Positions 6,179-14,191 are shown, counted from the first letter of the stretch. The stretch: DNA of 15,962 nucleotides from JBGTCY01 sp041748615 (GCA_041748615.1 JBGTCY010000207.1:1-15962), one strand, 5' to 3'. Notes: generated from the sequence alone by a model not told the origin. Numbers and translations are program-made.

Positions 6179-9100
6179 ATGCTCCACCAACTTTTTCATC
6201 CTGCTGTTGCCAACTGGTTTCAAAACGCTTTAGGTCAACCGACCGAAGTGCAGATGAAAGCATGGAAGGAAATCAAAAAACATCAGCATACGCTGATTGC
6301 CGCGCCCACCGGTTCCGGAAAAACACTGGCGGCTTTTCTCTCCGCCATTGATGATTTGGTGAAGCAAAGCCTGAATGGTTCGCTGGAAGAAAACACCCAA
6401 ATCGTCTATGTGTCCCCGCTCAAAGCATTAAGCAACGACATTCACCGCAACCTGCAATTACCCCTGAAAGGAATCACCGAAGAACTTGCAAAAGAAAACC
6501 TCCCCGACCCTGAAATCAAAGTCATGCTGCGGACGGGCGACACACCGGCAGCCGAGCGCACTGCGATGGTGAAAAAGCCGCCTCACATTTTAGTCACTAC
6601 TCCAGAATCGCTCTACCTGCTGCTGACCAGCGTCAACGGGCGCAAAATGTTGGCATCAGTGCATACAATAATTGTGGATGAAATTCATGCGCTGGTGGAC
6701 GACAAGCGCGGCTCACATCTCGCGCTTTCAATAGAACGGCTGGAAGCGTTGACAGCCAAACCGCTCATCAGAATCGGATTATCCGCCACACAAAAACCGG
6801 TTGAATTAGTTGCGGATTTTTTAACCGGAATCAAAAAAAATCTTGCCGGAAACAATGAAACTCCAACAAAGAACAATCAGCGTTCCATCATTGACAGCGG
6901 ACATACCCGTCACCTTGATTTGGCGTTGGAACTGCCACCCTCTCCGCTCACCGCGGTGATGTCCAATGAAGTGTGGACTGAAATTTATGACCGGCTGGAA
7001 AAACTGATTAAAGAACATCGCACCACCATCATCTTCGTGAACACGCGGAGGATGGCGGAGCGCCTGGCACACCATCTCACGGAGCGGCTCGGTGAAGAAA
7101 TCATCACCGCGCATCACGGCAGCATGTCGAAAGACCATCGCTTTGACGCGGAACAACGGCTGAAAGCCGGTAATCTCCGCGCGTTGGTGGCAACCGCTTC
7201 GCTCGAACTTGGCATAGACATCGGGTCGGTGGATTTGGTTTGCCAGATTAGTTCTCCGCGGGCGATTTCTACTTTTTTGCAGCGCGTAGGACGTTCGGGT
7301 CACTCGGTTCACGGCACTCCCAAAGGCAGAATTTTTCCGCTCAGTTTGGATGAGTTGCTCGAATGCACCGCGTTGCTTGATTCCGTCAGGCGCGGAGAGT
7401 TGGACAAAATCGTTTTTCCCGAAAAACCGATTGATATTCTCGCCCAGCAAATTGTGGCGGAAGTTGCCTGCCGTGACTATACCACCGATGAACTTTATGA
7501 ATTGGTTACCCGTGCATATCCATTCCGGAATCTGTCGCGCGATGAATTTGATGAAGTCATAAAAATGCTGTCAGAAGGATTCACCACGCGCAACGGGCGC
7601 AGGGCGGCTTATGTGCATTATGACATGGTGCATGAACGCCTCACCGGACGCAAAGGAGCGCGCCTCACCGCGTTGGTTTCCGGTGGAGCAATTCCCGACT
7701 CGTTTGATTATGATGTGGTGCTCGAGCCTGAAAATATTCCCATCGGTTCGGTGAATGAAGATTTCGCCATTGACAGCATGGAGGGCGATGTGTTTCAATT
7801 GGGAAACAACTCCTGGCGGATTTTGAAAATCGAAACAGGAAAAGTCCGTGTGCAAGACGCGCAAGGTCAGCCGCCCACTATTCCCTTTTGGTTTGGCGAA
7901 GCGCCCGGAAGAACGGCTGAACTGAGCGAAGCGGTTGGAAGACTGAAGGAGGAAATTAAAAATCGTCTTTCAACTTCCAGCATCACCACGCCATCAACTT
8001 TGGAAAATCAACAAGCGGATGAACTGTCGGAAAATCATTCTGAAGACATTTCCTGGAAAAAAGACGCGCTGAATTATCTTGAAAATGAATTACAACTTTC
8101 AACTTCAGCCGCCCATCAATTGACCGATTATCTTGCTGCCGGATACTTCGCGATTGGCGCGATGCCCTCACAAAAAACATTGGTGCTCGAACGCTTTTTT
8201 GATGAAGCGGGCGACATGCACTTAGTGATTCATTCCACTTACGGAAGCCGTCTCAACCGCGCATGGGGACTGGCGCTGCGAAAACGGTTTTGTAAAAAAT
8301 TCAACTTTGAACTCCAGGCGGCTGCCACTGAAAATGCGATTATTCTTTCGTTGGGTTCCACGCACAGTTTTCCGTTGGAGGAAGTCTTTGATTACCTCTC
8401 TCCGAAAACCGTCCGGCATACATTGATACAAGCTTTGTTGGACGCTCCGATGTTTGAGGTGCGGTGGCGGTGGAATGCTTCCCGTGCTTTGGCGGTGTTG
8501 AGGAGAAGAGCGGGGAAAAAAGTGCCCCCGCAAATTCAGCGTTCGCAATCCGAAGATTTGGTGTCATTGATTTTCCCGGATTCAATCGCTTGTTTTGAAA
8601 ATATTCAGGGTGAAAGAGAAATTCCCGACCATCCTCTTGTCAATCAAACCATTCACGATTGCTTGTATGAAGCAATGGATATTGAGTTGCTCGAAAAACT
8701 GTTGTCGGATATCAAGGAAGGAAAATTGGAACTGGTGGCGAAAGATTTGCGCGAGCCATCACCTTTTGCAGCGGAAATTCTCAATGCCCGTCCCTACGCG
8801 TTTCTGGATGACGCGCCTTTGGAAGAACGCAGAACCAATGCCGTTCAAAATCGCAGGTGGCTCGACCCCGCGGCTGCCAATGACCTCGGCAGACTTGACC
8901 TTGAAGCCATCCGCAGTGTGCAGGCGGAAGCGTTTCCACAGGCAAGCTCACCCGATGAATTGCATGACGCATTGGTGTTATTCGGATATTTAAAAGAAAC
9001 GGAAGGAATTCAGAACAACTGGGTTTCATTTTTTAATGAATTAAAACAACTGCATCGGGCGCATGAACTCCGCACCGGTGAACAACTCATTTGGATTGCT

Positions 9101-10612
9101 ACAGAACGTGTGCCGCAATTCAAAGCTGTTTTTCCGGAGGAAAAAATTTTACTGCAACTTTCTTTACCGCCCAAATTAGCGGCATTGAATCCATCAGCCG
9201 ATGATGCTTTGAAAGAAATCGTTCGCGGCAGGTTGGAAGCATCCGGTCCTTTGCTGGCGGTTTCACTCGCGCAGGATTTAAACCTGCCTTTGAGCCGGAT
9301 TGATTTCGCATTGACTTTGCTGGAAAATGAAGGCTTTGTTTTTCGCGGACATTTCACTCCCGACCTTGACGCGCTTGAGTGGTGTGAACGCAGGTTGCTG
9401 GCGCGCATCCACCGCTACACCCTCGGCAAGCTGCGGAAAGAAATCGAACCGGTTTCCGTCTCCGACTTCATGCGTTTTTTATTCAGTTGGCATCACCTGG
9501 ATGAAAATCCTCAGCCGGAAGGTCCTCATGCTTTGGAAAAAACATTGGAGCAGTTGGAAGGCTTTGAAGCACAGGCGGCAGCCTGGGAAAGCGACCTGTT
9601 GCCCGCGCGATTGCATGATTATGATTTTCAATGGTTAGACGGTTTGTGTCTTTCCGGAAAATGGATGTGGGGAAAATTCAAGAAAACAACATCAGCGGAA
9701 AAAGAAAATTTGAATGGCGCAAAAGGAAGTTCACCGATTAAAACTTCACCTATTTCATTTTTAAACAGAATGAATTTCGCGTTGTGGAATAAAAATGAAA
9801 CCAACGGTGTTGAAACCGCACTCACCCATCCGGCTGCACAGGCAATCGCTTACATCAAAAATAATGGCGCTTCTTTTTTTCATGACATCGCGCGCGGCAC
9901 AAAACTTTTAGATGGTCAGTTGGAAGACGCGCTCAGTGAATTGGTCGCGAAAGGATACCTCACTGCCGACAGTTTCACGGGATTGCGCGCGCTGTTGTTA
10001 CCCGCAAAATACACCAACAACAGACGGAGGCATCAGGTCACTTTCAGCATGGAACAGGCGGGCAGATGGTCGTTGCTGCAACCGGCTGAACAACAGCCTG
10101 ACGACCCGATTCAGAAAAGAAAAAACTTGGAAACATTCGCCCGCATTCTGCTGAAACGCTATGGCGTCATTTTCAGAAAATTAGCAGCCCGCGAAAACCT
10201 GTCACCCGCGTGGTGGGAGTTGGTGAATGTATTGCGATTGATGGAAGCGCGTGGCGAAGTGCGCGGTGGCAGATTTGTGGACGGAGTTTATGGCGAACAA
10301 TACGCCCTGCCGGAAGCGGTCACCCTGCTCAGACGTGTAAGAAAAGAAGCCAAAAAAGGAATCTTGATTTCGCTTTGCGCTGCCGACCCGCTGAATCTTA
10401 CCGGCATTCTCACACCTGAAAAAAGAGTGCCCGCGATTTACAGCAACCGGCTTTTATTCGTTGATGGCGTGCTTGCTGGCATCAAGGAAGGAAAAGAAAT
10501 TCAACTGTTCACTGAAAACGAAACCGCGGAAGCCTGGCGGCTGAAAAACGCGTTAATCCAGAAAAAAATCTCACCAAAACTGAGAGCATATCTTGGGAAG
10601 GGAATTGGGTGA
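6179..10612 (+). CDS. lhr: Lhr-type ATP-dependent DEAD/H-box helicase, full length
   Basis: The 1477-residue product has the size of full-length Lhr (E. coli about 1538). The N-terminal helicase core shows a Q-like motif near TEVQ (22-25), motif I APTGSGKT (42-49), motif II DEIH (167-170), motif III SAT (202-204), the HHGSMS segment (312-317) and motif VI QRVGRSGH (368-375). The winged-helix and Lhr-specific beta-barrel regions follow, then a long C-terminal half with the DEAD/H-associated and tandem winged-helix domains of the Lhr-CTD. Lhr enzymes are 3'-5' DNA/RNA-DNA helicases implicated in DNA repair. The shorter ligase-associated helicase lacks the roughly 600-residue C-terminus seen here. 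Two low-complexity linkers stand out, at about residues 598-625 and 1168-1190. Nothing suggests truncation. The upstream neighbour is the REP array. Confidence 0.93.
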   Translation: MLHQLFHPAVANWFQNALGQPTEVQMKAWKEIKKHQHTLIAAPTGSGKTLAAFLSAIDDLVKQSLNGSLEENTQIVYVSPLKALSNDIHRNLQLPLKGITEELAKENLPDPEIKVMLRTGDTPAAERTAMVKKPPHILVTTPESLYLLLTSVNGRKMLASVHTIIVDEIHALVDDKRGSHLALSIERLEALTAKPLIRIGLSATQKPVELVADFLTGIKKNLAGNNETPTKNNQRSIIDSGHTRHLDLALELPPSPLTAVMSNEVWTEIYDRLEKLIKEHRTTIIFVNTRRMAERLAHHLTERLGEEIITAHHGSMSKDHRFDAEQRLKAGNLRALVATASLELGIDIGSVDLVCQISSPRAISTFLQRVGRSGHSVHGTPKGRIFPLSLDELLECTALLDSVRRGELDKIVFPEKPIDILAQQIVAEVACRDYTTDELYELVTRAYPFRNLSRDEFDEVIKMLSEGFTTRNGRRAAYVHYDMVHERLTGRKGARLTALVSGGAIPDSFDYDVVLEPENIPIGSVNEDFAIDSMEGDVFQLGNNSWRILKIETGKVRVQDAQGQPPTIPFWFGEAPGRTAELSEAVGRLKEEIKNRLSTSSITTPSTLENQQADELSENHSEDISWKKDALNYLENELQLSTSAAHQLTDYLAAGYFAIGAMPSQKTLVLERFFDEAGDMHLVIHSTYGSRLNRAWGLALRKRFCKKFNFELQAAATENAIILSLGSTHSFPLEEVFDYLSPKTVRHTLIQALLDAPMFEVRWRWNASRALAVLRRRAGKKVPPQIQRSQSEDLVSLIFPDSIACFENIQGEREIPDHPLVNQTIHDCLYEAMDIELLEKLLSDIKEGKLELVAKDLREPSPFAAEILNARPYAFLDDAPLEERRTNAVQNRRWLDPAAANDLGRLDLEAIRSVQAEAFPQASSPDELHDALVLFGYLKETEGIQNNWVSFFNELKQLHRAHELRTGEQLIWIATERVPQFKAVFPEEKILLQLSLPPKLAALNPSADDALKEIVRGRLEASGPLLAVSLAQDLNLPLSRIDFALTLLENEGFVFRGHFTPDLDALEWCERRLLARIHRYTLGKLRKEIEPVSVSDFMRFLFSWHHLDENPQPEGPHALEKTLEQLEGFEAQAAAWESDLLPARLHDYDFQWLDGLCLSGKWMWGKFKKTTSAEKENLNGAKGSSPIKTSPISFLNRMNFALWNKNETNGVETALTHPAAQAIAYIKNNGASFFHDIARGTKLLDGQLEDALSELVAKGYLTADSFTGLRALLLPAKYTNNRRRHQVTFSMEQAGRWSLLQPAEQQPDDPIQKRKNLETFARILLKRYGVIFRKLAARENLSPAWWELVNVLRLMEARGEVRGGRFVDGVYGEQYALPEAVTLLRRVRKEAKKGILISLCAADPLNLTGILTPEKRVPAIYSNRLLFVDGVLAGIKEGKEIQLFTENETAEAWRLKNALIQKKISPKLRAYLGKGIG

Positions 10613-10634
10613 GGCGCCTTTTTGATTATTTTTG
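10605..10634 (+). promoter_or_regulatory. Candidate promoter for the DUF4258/YgiT operon
   Basis: TTG (10605-10607), 19 bases, then TATTTTTG (10627-10634) matches the Bacteroidota -33/-7 pattern TTG-N19-TAnnTTTG. The -33 element would overlap the end of lhr. The leader to the ATG at 10760 would be about 120 bases, longer than others here, and contains an imperfect inverted repeat at 10652-10659/10679-10687. Confidence 0.35.
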
Positions 10635-10759
10635 AAGTATGATAGGTTACCCCAGAAGGAATAATACATAAATTAAAACCTTTCTGGCTTTTATTTTAAG
10701 CGAGATGTTTTTACTGAATGAAGGGATTTAGTATATGGATTAAAGATTAACTATTTTTG

Positions 10760-11062
10760 ATGGAGAATTCAAATTTTAAATTTGATGAAATAATATTTAA
10801 AGACCATGCATTTATAAGAATGTTTGAGCGCGGATTTAGCCGTGATGATATTTTAGAGGTGATTGAGTTAGGTGAAGTAATTGAGGATTATCCGAATGAT
10901 TATCCATACCCGAGTAAATTGATATTTAAAATCGTTAAAAACAGACCGGTTCACGTTGTTTTGGCGATTGAAGATACAGGCAAAAGAGGAATTGTTATAA
11001 CTTTATATGAACCGGACATCGAACATTTTGAACAGGACTTAAAAAAGAGGAAAAAATCATGA
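10760..11062 (+). CDS. DUF4258 protein, probable toxin of a type II toxin-antitoxin pair
   Basis: This 100-residue protein is read from the ATG at 10760; a TTG codon just before it would add one residue. It matches the DUF4258 pattern: KDHAFIRMFERGFSRDDI near the N-terminus (H16, R20, R24), GEVIEDYPNDYPYP in the middle, then RPVHVVLAI (H65) and a late VITLYEPD. The family is small and basic, with a RelE/BrnT-like flavour, and is often coupled to small zinc-finger or HTH antitoxins. Its last codons overlap the next gene by ATGA (11059-11062), so the two are translationally coupled. The order (toxin-like first, YgiT zinc finger second) is that of MqsRA. Activity as an mRNA interferase is an inference only. 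Confidence 0.75.
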   Translation: MENSNFKFDEIIFKDHAFIRMFERGFSRDDILEVIELGEVIEDYPNDYPYPSKLIFKIVKNRPVHVVLAIEDTGKRGIVITLYEPDIEHFEQDLKKRKKS

Positions 11063-11286
11063 AATGCACTGCCTGTAAACATGGTGAAACCAAAAAAGGG
11101 AAAGTAACCGTTACGCTGGAGCGTAATGAAGCGATTATTATTTTCAAAGATGTTCCGGCAATGGTATGTCAGGTCTGTGCGAGTTATTACCTTGATAGTG
11201 CTACCACGGAGATGTTGTTGAAGAAAGCTGAAGAAGCTGTTCGGAATGGTTCCGAACTTGAAATCATCAAATTGAAAGCTGCTTGA
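11059..11286 (+). CDS. YgiT-type zinc finger protein, probable antitoxin
   Basis: This 75-residue protein carries two CxxC pairs, C3-C6 and C37-C40 (MVCQVCASYYLD). They form the zinc site of YgiT/MqsA N-terminal domains, the part that binds the toxin in MqsRA. The C-terminal helix (MLLKKAEEAVRN) ends at ELEIIKLKAA. The HTH DNA-binding domain of full-length MqsA (about 131 residues) is absent, as in many stand-alone YgiT proteins. If the operon autoregulates, this protein is therefore not an obvious repressor. It overlaps the DUF4258 gene by 4 bp and should bind and neutralise that protein. Confidence 0.78.
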   Translation: MKCTACKHGETKKGKVTVTLERNEAIIIFKDVPAMVCQVCASYYLDSATTEMLLKKAEEAVRNGSELEIIKLKAA

Positions 11287-11346
11287 GAAGTTTAAAGTCG
11301 TTGATGCTGCTGAAGTTTCGCTCAAAGCGTTTAGTAATTTTAATCG

Positions 11347-11571
11347 TCATTTCTTCTTGATAGCTCTCAGACGCGCTATGCGTTTGCGCGCCTTTTTCAG
11401 AAATGTGTCAACATCAACATATTCCTCTTTTTCGCTTTTGCTGATAATATTTCCTAGAGCAATATCTTCAATCTGCGACAGTTCATCAACAAACTCCTCA
11501 TATTCTTTTTTAGGAAGCAAGACATATTCTTTGCCATCAATTTTTGCTGTATTCAATTTGGAAACAGGCAT
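11347..11571 (-). CDS. Small Phd/RelB-like orphan antitoxin-type protein
   Basis: The 74-residue product is read from the ATG at 11571. The N-terminus (KIDGKEYVLLPKKEYEEFVD, residues 10-29) resembles the start of Phd/YefM-type and related antitoxins. An acidic middle (SEKEEYVDVDTF) and a strongly basic C-terminus (KKARKRIARLRAIKKK) follow. No toxin-like frame follows on the same strand: the next 60 bases downstream are intergenic and then the convergent YgiT gene. It could be a remnant or orphan antitoxin. Family assignment is by resemblance only. A good -7 box lies just upstream, arguing that it is expressed. Confidence 0.6.
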   Translation of the reverse strand: MPVSKLNTAKIDGKEYVLLPKKEYEEFVDELSQIEDIALGNIISKSEKEEYVDVDTFLKKARKRIARLRAIKKK

Positions 11572-11591
11572 GAGTTCAGATTTTATATTAC

Positions 11592-11599
11592 CAAAGATA
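11592..11599 (-). promoter_or_regulatory. Likely -7 promoter box of the small antitoxin-like gene
   Basis: On the minus strand this is TATCTTTG, a perfect TAnnTTTG match 20 bases upstream of the ATG at 11571. It implies a short leader like that of the ABC-F gene. No TTG was found at the usual -33 distance. Confidence 0.5.
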
Positions 11600-11668
11600 T
11601 GTGATTAGCAATGTTTTTGAAATAAATTCCTCAATGTCCACTTGAATTAGGATAAGGGATTTCTATAA

Positions 11669-11820
11669 TGTCGCCCCTATGGGGCTTGCAGAATATAGGT
11701 TATATGATTACTACCAAATGGTCGTTCCTAATGGAACTCAAAAAAGCCCTGTAAGGGCGACCTTTTGGTAGAAAATATGCGCACAAAAAGAATATAAGCC
11801 CCATAGGGGCGACCTTTTTG
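11669..11820. repeat. Cluster of four REP-like palindromes in nested inverted order, no transposase
   Basis: Unit I (stem 11673-11685, GCCCC-TAT-GGGGC) and unit J (11712-11738; stem 11724-11737, GTTCC-TAAT-GGAAC, preceded by ACC-AAAT-GGT) are minus-oriented. Unit K (stem 11746-11758, GCCCT-GTA-AGGGC, then ACC-TTTT-GGT) and unit L (stem 11798-11810, GCCCC-ATA-GGGGC, then GACCTTTTTG) are plus-oriented. J and K face each other 8 bp apart, and the outer stems I and L are exact reverse complements. This paired inverted arrangement resembles REPINs, non-autonomous elements mobilised in trans by a RAYT. Each stem differs from the transposase-flanking stem only by paired changes. Confidence 0.75.
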
Positions 11821-12042
11821 TCAATTTGTTTAACCAGAACTCGGTGGAAGCAAACCGAAAAAATCTTGGCAGGCATTCACCAAATCGGACAAGAACTTTC
11901 GGGGATTAACCTGTTCCACAGAACCTGAAAAAGCGAACTCGCTATTTTACGACTGAAAGTATCAAGCCCCTCCAATCTTTCCTCTAAAATCTAACATCTA
12001 AAATCAACCTAAAATCTGTATTCTTAAACCCTCCAAATCTCC
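11821..12042. other. Gene-free stretch before the ABC-F promoter
   Basis: Together with the repeat cluster this makes about 500 bases without a gene. A stop-free but start-less frame at 11834-11956 (about 40 codons) has a fairly normal amino-acid mix and could be a decayed coding fragment or a dispersed repeat. The segment 11975-12015 is simple AT/C-rich DNA with short near-repeats (CTAAAATCTAACATCTAAAA). I see nothing else here. Confidence 0.4.
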
Positions 12043-12050
12043 TAACTTTG
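12043..12050 (+). promoter_or_regulatory. -7 promoter box of the ABC-F gene
   Basis: TAACTTTG is an exact TAnnTTTG match and is followed by CCCCC, the common start-site context in Bacteroidota. It sits 18 bases before the ATG at 12069, giving a leader of about a dozen bases. The -33 region is weak (TTC at about 12021). Confidence 0.6.
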
Positions 12051-12068
12051 CCCCCTTGACTTAATCAC

Positions 12069-14024
12069 ATGATTTTCATTTCCAATTTATCAAAACTCTA
12101 TTCGGGCGAAGAACTCTTCAGCGATATTTCTTTCCTCATTAACCCCAAAGACCGCATTGGATTGGTCGGGAAAAACGGAGCGGGCAAATCCACACTGCTC
12201 AAAATCATAGCCGGGCATATTCAACCGGATGTGGGCGCGGTGGAAGTCAGTCAAAACCGCACGGTCGGTTATCTGGCGCAGGAGTTGAAAGCCGCTTCCG
12301 GCAAGACCGTCTTTGACGAAACGATGAACGCCTTTAAGGAAGCGCTCGAAGTGGACACTGAAATCAACCGCATCAATGATGACCTTGCCAGCCGTGATGA
12401 TTATCATTCGGAAGAATACCTTGGCTTGCTGGATAAACTCACGGAAATGCACGACCGCTTCAACCATTTGGGCGGCAACAATCTCGAAAGCAACATCGAA
12501 AAAGTTTTGAAAGGGCTTGGTTTTGAACAGCATGATTTCAAACGTCCGCTGTCCGAATTCAGCGGTGGCTGGCAGATGCGCGTGGAGCTTGCAAAGCTGC
12601 TGCTGCGCATGCCCGACCTTTTGTTGTTGGACGAACCCACCAACCACCTCGACATCGAATCCATCCTCTGGCTTGAGGAGTTTTTAAAAAGCTACCCGGG
12701 CGCGGTGATGTTGGTCTCTCACGACCGCATGTTCCTTGATAACGTGACTAACCGCACCATTGAAATCGTTTTTGGAAAAATCTATGACTATAAAGCGTCT
12801 TACACGCCTTACCTGAATTTGCGATTAGAGCGGATTGAACAACAGCAAAACGCCTTTAACAATCAGCAAAAGCAAATCGCGCAGCAGGAGCGTTTCATTG
12901 AACGATTTCGCTACAAGGCATCCAAATCAAAACAGGTGCAGTCGCGCATCAAACAGTTGGACAAATTAGAGCGCATTGAAATTGACGATACGGAAACAAG
13001 CTCTTTATACATCAAATTTCCCTCGGCACCGCGCTCCGGAGAAATTTCGCTGGAAGTGAAACATGTCCGCAAATGTTATGGCAGCAAAGAAATCCTGCGC
13101 GATGTCAATCTCACCATCGAGCGGGGCGACAAGGTGGCGTTTGTCGGTCGAAACGGGGAAGGAAAATCCACGCTGGTGAAAGTCATTTCCGGAGTGACCG
13201 ATTATGAAGGCACGGTGCGCATCGGCTACAATGTGAACATGGGCTACTACGCGCAGGTGCAGGACGGCACGCTCAACGAAAGCATCACCGTTTTGCAAAC
13301 CATCGAAAACGAAGCGAAAGGCGAATGGTCCAACACTTCGCGCATCCGGGGTTTGCTGGGCGCGTTTTTATTTCGCGAAGATGATGTGGACAAAAAAGTG
13401 AAGGTACTTTCCGGAGGTGAAAAGTCGCGCCTCGCGCTGGCGAAACTCTTGCTCAACCCCGTGAACCTGCTCATTCTTGACGAGCCGACCAACCACCTGG
13501 ATATGTCCGCGAAAGAAGTGCTGAAACAAGCGCTCATCAAATATGACGGCACCATGATTGTCGTTTCCCACGACCGCGATTTTTTGCAGGGACTGACCTC
13601 GAAAACCTACGAATTCAGCAACCATCGCGTGAAAGAACACTTAGGCGACATCCAGGATTTTTTGAATAACCACCAGGTGGAATCCTTCCGGCAGTTTGAA
13701 GCCGCCAAAACAAAAACAACCACCAAAAAACAAACCGACAACGACACGAATAAAAACACCTACGAGCAAAAAAAACAGCAGGAAAAAGAATTGCGCAGGC
13801 TCAAAAATTTAGTCGGCAAATACGAGAAGGAAATCGAAATGCACGAGACCGCCATTGCCGTACTCGAACAAAAAATGCAACACCCCGATTTCTACAATGA
13901 CCTGAGCGCTTCCGATAAAACTGTCAACGAACACTCCGCCCACAAAAAAAACCTCGAAAAAATCGTTGCCGAATGGGGTAAAGCGGTGGAAGAATTAGAA
14001 GCTGTTGAGAAACAGAATGTTTGA
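12069..14024 (+). CDS. ABC-F family ATPase (ribosome-associated translation factor type)
   Basis: The 651-residue protein has two ATP-binding cassettes and no membrane segments. Cassette 1: Walker A GKNGAGKST (34-42), signature FSGGW (164-168), Walker B LLLLDEP (184-190), then VSHDR. Cassette 2: Walker A GRNGEGKST (360-368), signature LSGGE (447-451), Walker B LLILDEP (467-473), then VVSHDRDF. The charged linker between cassettes (about 240-320, Q/R/K-rich) is the P-site tRNA-interaction motif of ABC-F proteins. The C-terminus (560-650) is a K/E-rich coiled coil, as in Uup/YdiF-like members. ABC-F proteins act on ribosomes to relieve stalls or, in some, to protect from antibiotics. No resistance role can be read here, and the short linker favours a housekeeping factor. 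The downstream hairpin terminator probably ends this transcript. Confidence 0.92.
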   Translation: MIFISNLSKLYSGEELFSDISFLINPKDRIGLVGKNGAGKSTLLKIIAGHIQPDVGAVEVSQNRTVGYLAQELKAASGKTVFDETMNAFKEALEVDTEINRINDDLASRDDYHSEEYLGLLDKLTEMHDRFNHLGGNNLESNIEKVLKGLGFEQHDFKRPLSEFSGGWQMRVELAKLLLRMPDLLLLDEPTNHLDIESILWLEEFLKSYPGAVMLVSHDRMFLDNVTNRTIEIVFGKIYDYKASYTPYLNLRLERIEQQQNAFNNQQKQIAQQERFIERFRYKASKSKQVQSRIKQLDKLERIEIDDTETSSLYIKFPSAPRSGEISLEVKHVRKCYGSKEILRDVNLTIERGDKVAFVGRNGEGKSTLVKVISGVTDYEGTVRIGYNVNMGYYAQVQDGTLNESITVLQTIENEAKGEWSNTSRIRGLLGAFLFREDDVDKKVKVLSGGEKSRLALAKLLLNPVNLLILDEPTNHLDMSAKEVLKQALIKYDGTMIVVSHDRDFLQGLTSKTYEFSNHRVKEHLGDIQDFLNNHQVESFRQFEAAKTKTTTKKQTDNDTNKNTYEQKKQQEKELRRLKNLVGKYEKEIEMHETAIAVLEQKMQHPDFYNDLSASDKTVNEHSAHKKNLEKIVAEWGKAVEELEAVEKQNV

Positions 14025-14055
14025 TTTTTTTGCGCTCGCTTCGTTGCGTTGCCCT

Positions 14056-14174
14056 CGCTCGCCTCTGGCGAGCGTGCGCTATTGCACAGCCTCCGGCTGA
14101 ATGATTTCGTTTGCTTTGCTTTTGCCACGCTCCGGCAGGATGCCGGCTGATGCTGCCCACTCGCCAGAGGCGAG
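14056..14174. repeat. Cluster of GC-rich triloop hairpins
   Basis: Four perfect hairpins with 3-base loops lie in 119 bp: 14056-14074 (CGCTCGCC-TCT-GGCGAGCG), 14088-14098 (AGCC-TCC-GGCT), 14132-14146 (CCGGCA-GGA-TGCCGG) and 14160-14174 (CTCGCC-AGA-GGCGAG). The first and last are inverted copies of each other (CTCGCCTCTGGCGAG). The block is much richer in GC than its surroundings. It appears to be a second, unrelated palindromic repeat family placed just after the ABC-F stop codon. Confidence 0.7.
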
Positions 14175-14191
14175 CGGGGGCGGTTAAAATG

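Noticed and set aside
6821..7450. Long minus-strand frame (209 codons) inside lhr, and similar antisense frames inside the ABC-F gene
   Set aside because: These are antisense shadows of strongly conserved helicase and ATPase coding sequence with no protein-family features of their own.
10752..10759. TATTTTTG immediately before the DUF4258 ATG as a promoter box
   Set aside because: It matches TAnnTTTG but would place the transcription start inside the coding region; a better placed box exists at 10627-10634.
11834..11956. Stop-free 40-codon frame upstream of the ABC-F gene
   Set aside because: No start codon and no recognised homologue; kept only as a possible decayed fragment in the intergenic note.
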